A DNA stretch of 64,000 bases from Microdochium bolleyi (Eukaryota; Ascomycota; Sordariomycetes; Xylariales; Microdochiaceae): assembly GCA_001566295.1 (NCBI GenBank), contig KQ964246.1:1860001-1924000 (forward strand), written 5' to 3'. Below, piece by piece: positions 62,301 to 64,000 of this stretch; position 1 is the first letter of the stretch; every line of letters begins with the position of its first letter. The notes below the pieces were generated by a model that was not told the DNA's origin, did no database searches, and was given only the letters and a program-made list of their open reading frames with translations. The translations under genes were made by a program, and so were the position numbers.

Positions 62301-63140
62301 CGGTCTCGACGGCGATAGACTTGGCGATGGGGATGTTGATCTCGTTGAGGGCCTTGGCGAACATGTCTCTATCCTCGGAGAGCTCCAGGGTGTGGACGCT
62401 GGTACCGAGAACCTTGACACCATACCGCTCGAACAGGCCCATGCGCTGCATCTGAACACCCAAGTTCAGGGCGGTCTGGCCACCGAACGACAGGAAGATG
62501 CCATCGGGTCGTTCCCGCTCGATAACGTAAGAGACATACTCGGGGGTGACGGGGAGGTAGTAGACCTCGTCGGCGAGGGAGTGGTTGGTCTGGATGGTCG
62601 CGATGTTGGGGTTGATAAGGACAGAGGCAACACCGGCCTCCTTGAGGGCCTTCAGAGCTTGAGATCCTGGAAGGAGAGAAAGCGCATTAGTTGCCGCACA
62701 CTCGACATGACCCGAATGTCATTTTGTTGGGTGTTTTGACCGCCACTTAGGAAGCGGAAACACCTCCGAGGCGCGTGGGAGGACAAACCTGAGTAGTCAA
62801 ACTCTCCGGCCTGGCCAATGGCCAAACCACCACTGCCAATGACCAGGACCTTCTTGACGTCGACGACATCCTTGGGCTTGATGACACCGCTCTCGAGGTA
62901 GGCCTTGGGGTTGGGAGCCTCTTGGGAAGCGACAGAGGCGTGGAGGGCACGAGCAGTGACGGTGAAATTCCTCTTCTGCTGCTGCAAAACAGTCGAGCTG
63001 CTGTTTGTGGAGGAGAGCAGCTGTGAGGGAGCCCGAGCCGTGGCAGCAACAAACTGCCGGCGAGGAACCACGGACGGCAGGCGGCGGCTGCTTCGAAGCA
63101 GGGCGGGCGCGCGGCCGGCGAACTTTGTAGACATCGCCAT
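59360..63140 (-). CDS. CPA2: Arginine-specific carbamoyl-phosphate synthase, large subunit
   Basis: Four exons, 63140-62789, 62666-60960, 60891-59540 and 59467-59360, join in frame to 1,172 residues. With the glutaminase small subunit (not in this window) it makes carbamoyl phosphate from glutamine-derived ammonia, bicarbonate and two ATP for arginine synthesis. The N-terminus is rich in Arg, Ser and Ala without acidic residues, fitting a mitochondrial presequence as in Neurospora arg-3; the yeast enzyme is cytosolic. VLVIGSGGLAIGQAGEFDYS opens the first half and ILGSGVYRIGSSVEFDW the second, the two duplicated synthetase halves, each with an ATP-grasp domain. The C-terminal allosteric domain ends GGKPL. 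The absence of fused glutaminase and aspartate transcarbamylase domains excludes the pyrimidine enzyme. An in-frame ATG at 63173 is an alternative start. Confidence 0.95.
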
Positions 63141-64000
63141 GATCGCAGAGCAATTGGGAAGGAGCCAAAGCACCGCAAGATCTGAGGATCCAAGTACCCG
63201 TAGCCCAGCTTCAGCCGATTGGCGATTCGGGGAACAGCGGGCTCTTGGAGAAGGGATTGGGATTGGGGTTTAATAGTGGGAGAAAGCAGCAGAGCAACGG
63301 GAGGGCACACGACGAAGCCACAAAGCGAGGCCGGTCCAGGAGATATTCTGCAGGGTTCCTGGTCGCGGGCCAATTGGGAAAGCTTTTGGTGGGCAGCACG
63401 CCAATTGGATCCCGCCTGCCCGGCCACAATCAGAGCGCCTACTCAGTCACTCACTCCTTCACCTTGGCCTACCTAATTCCAGGGCGGCCCAGCGAAGCTT
63501 TGCGTGCGGGCACGATAAGATAACGCCAACGGCGGCAAAAATTTCGAGTGTGCCTCCGAACTTCGCTCGCGCGCACCAGGGGTGGGTGTGACTCGAGCGC
63601 GAGTTGCTGTCACTCGTCCCGTCGCAGCCCTGTAGAGTCCCCGGCCTGTAGGCTAGCAATCCATTGCTCCGTAGCGATTCCGGCGCTTCGGCAGACTCAT
63701 CCTCATAGCGGGCGGGGCTTGTCAAAGTTTTTTTTTCTCTCTCGCCAGTCACGATCGCAACGGCCAGACCAAGCAATTGGCCTGCGGACACGAGTCGTGT
63801 GCCTCCACCCTGCCCTGATCGTCAAGCTCGAGCTCCCACCGATCCATCGGGTGCTGCGACTCAACATCTGGAGAAGCACCACGGCGCATCGGCCTCTGTT
63901 CGGCTTGAGTCTTGTCAACATTGATTTCAGACTCATGGCACACCTGGCCTCAGCTCTCAGACAATGCTCCGAGCTCGGTTCCAGAACTAGGGTAGCAGGT
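63141..64000. other. Upstream region of the carbamoyl-phosphate synthase gene
   Basis: No gene is supported in this stretch, which runs to the window edge. It should hold the promoter of the minus-strand CPA2 gene. A TGACTC core site is listed separately. Confidence 0.5.
63589..63595 (+). promoter_or_regulatory. Possible Gcn4/CPC1 (cross-pathway control) site
   Basis: TGACTCG matches the TGACTC core of the amino-acid control element with one difference from the full palindrome TGACTCA. It lies about 450 bp upstream of the start of an arginine biosynthetic gene. One-mismatch variants (ACTCA cores) occur near 63690, 63856 and 63928. Such short sites arise often by chance. Confidence 0.3.

Overview
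The window is nuclear DNA from a filamentous ascomycete (Pezizomycotina; a Sordariomycete is the best guess). The evidence is fungal spliceosomal introns of 54-126 bp with GT...AG ends and CTRAY-like branch sites, two Zn2Cys6 transcription factors, a 14-3-3 protein of the filamentous-fungal type, a mitochondrially targeted arginine-pathway carbamoyl-phosphate synthase, and a giant Woronin-body tether-type protein. Exon joins were worked out by hand from splice sites and reading phase.

Layout. 368-3116 (+): Zn2Cys6 transcription factor, four exons. 3957-29477 (-): one uninterrupted 25.5-kb reading frame for an 8,506-residue repeat-rich protein, most likely leashin (LAH), annotated in aspergilli as 'involucrin repeat protein'. 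29478-35198: long gene-poor interval. 35199-36689 (+): GT34 mannosyltransferase of the Mnn10 family. 38804-40255 (+): secreted GH16 beta-glucanase. 41525-42889 (-): 14-3-3 gene with two micro-exons. 45414-46691 (-): secreted class 3 lipase. 47477-48178 (-): small secreted protein. 49396-50900 (-): second Zn2Cys6 factor, with an AT-hook-like motif and a 25-G run upstream. 51591-53636 (-): hypothetical gene with an in-frame TAG separating two open segments. 53973-54317 (-): 96-aa LYR protein, an SDHAF1-type succinate dehydrogenase assembly factor. 55465-57180 (+): coiled-coil protein of unknown function. 57414-58821 (-): replication factor C subunit (yeast Rfc2 type). 59360-63140 (-): arginine-specific carbamoyl-phosphate synthase large subunit.

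Most genes are unrelated housekeeping or secretory genes, as is usual in ascomycete chromosomes. I see no secondary-metabolite cluster, transposon, tRNA or rRNA. The most unusual object is the giant protein. Three repeat families (acidic involucrin-like units, lysine patches, and nine copies of a charged 'GKLK' module) are arranged along it in order. A basic, Ser/Arg-rich N-terminal third precedes them and a coiled coil with a compact C-terminal region ends it.
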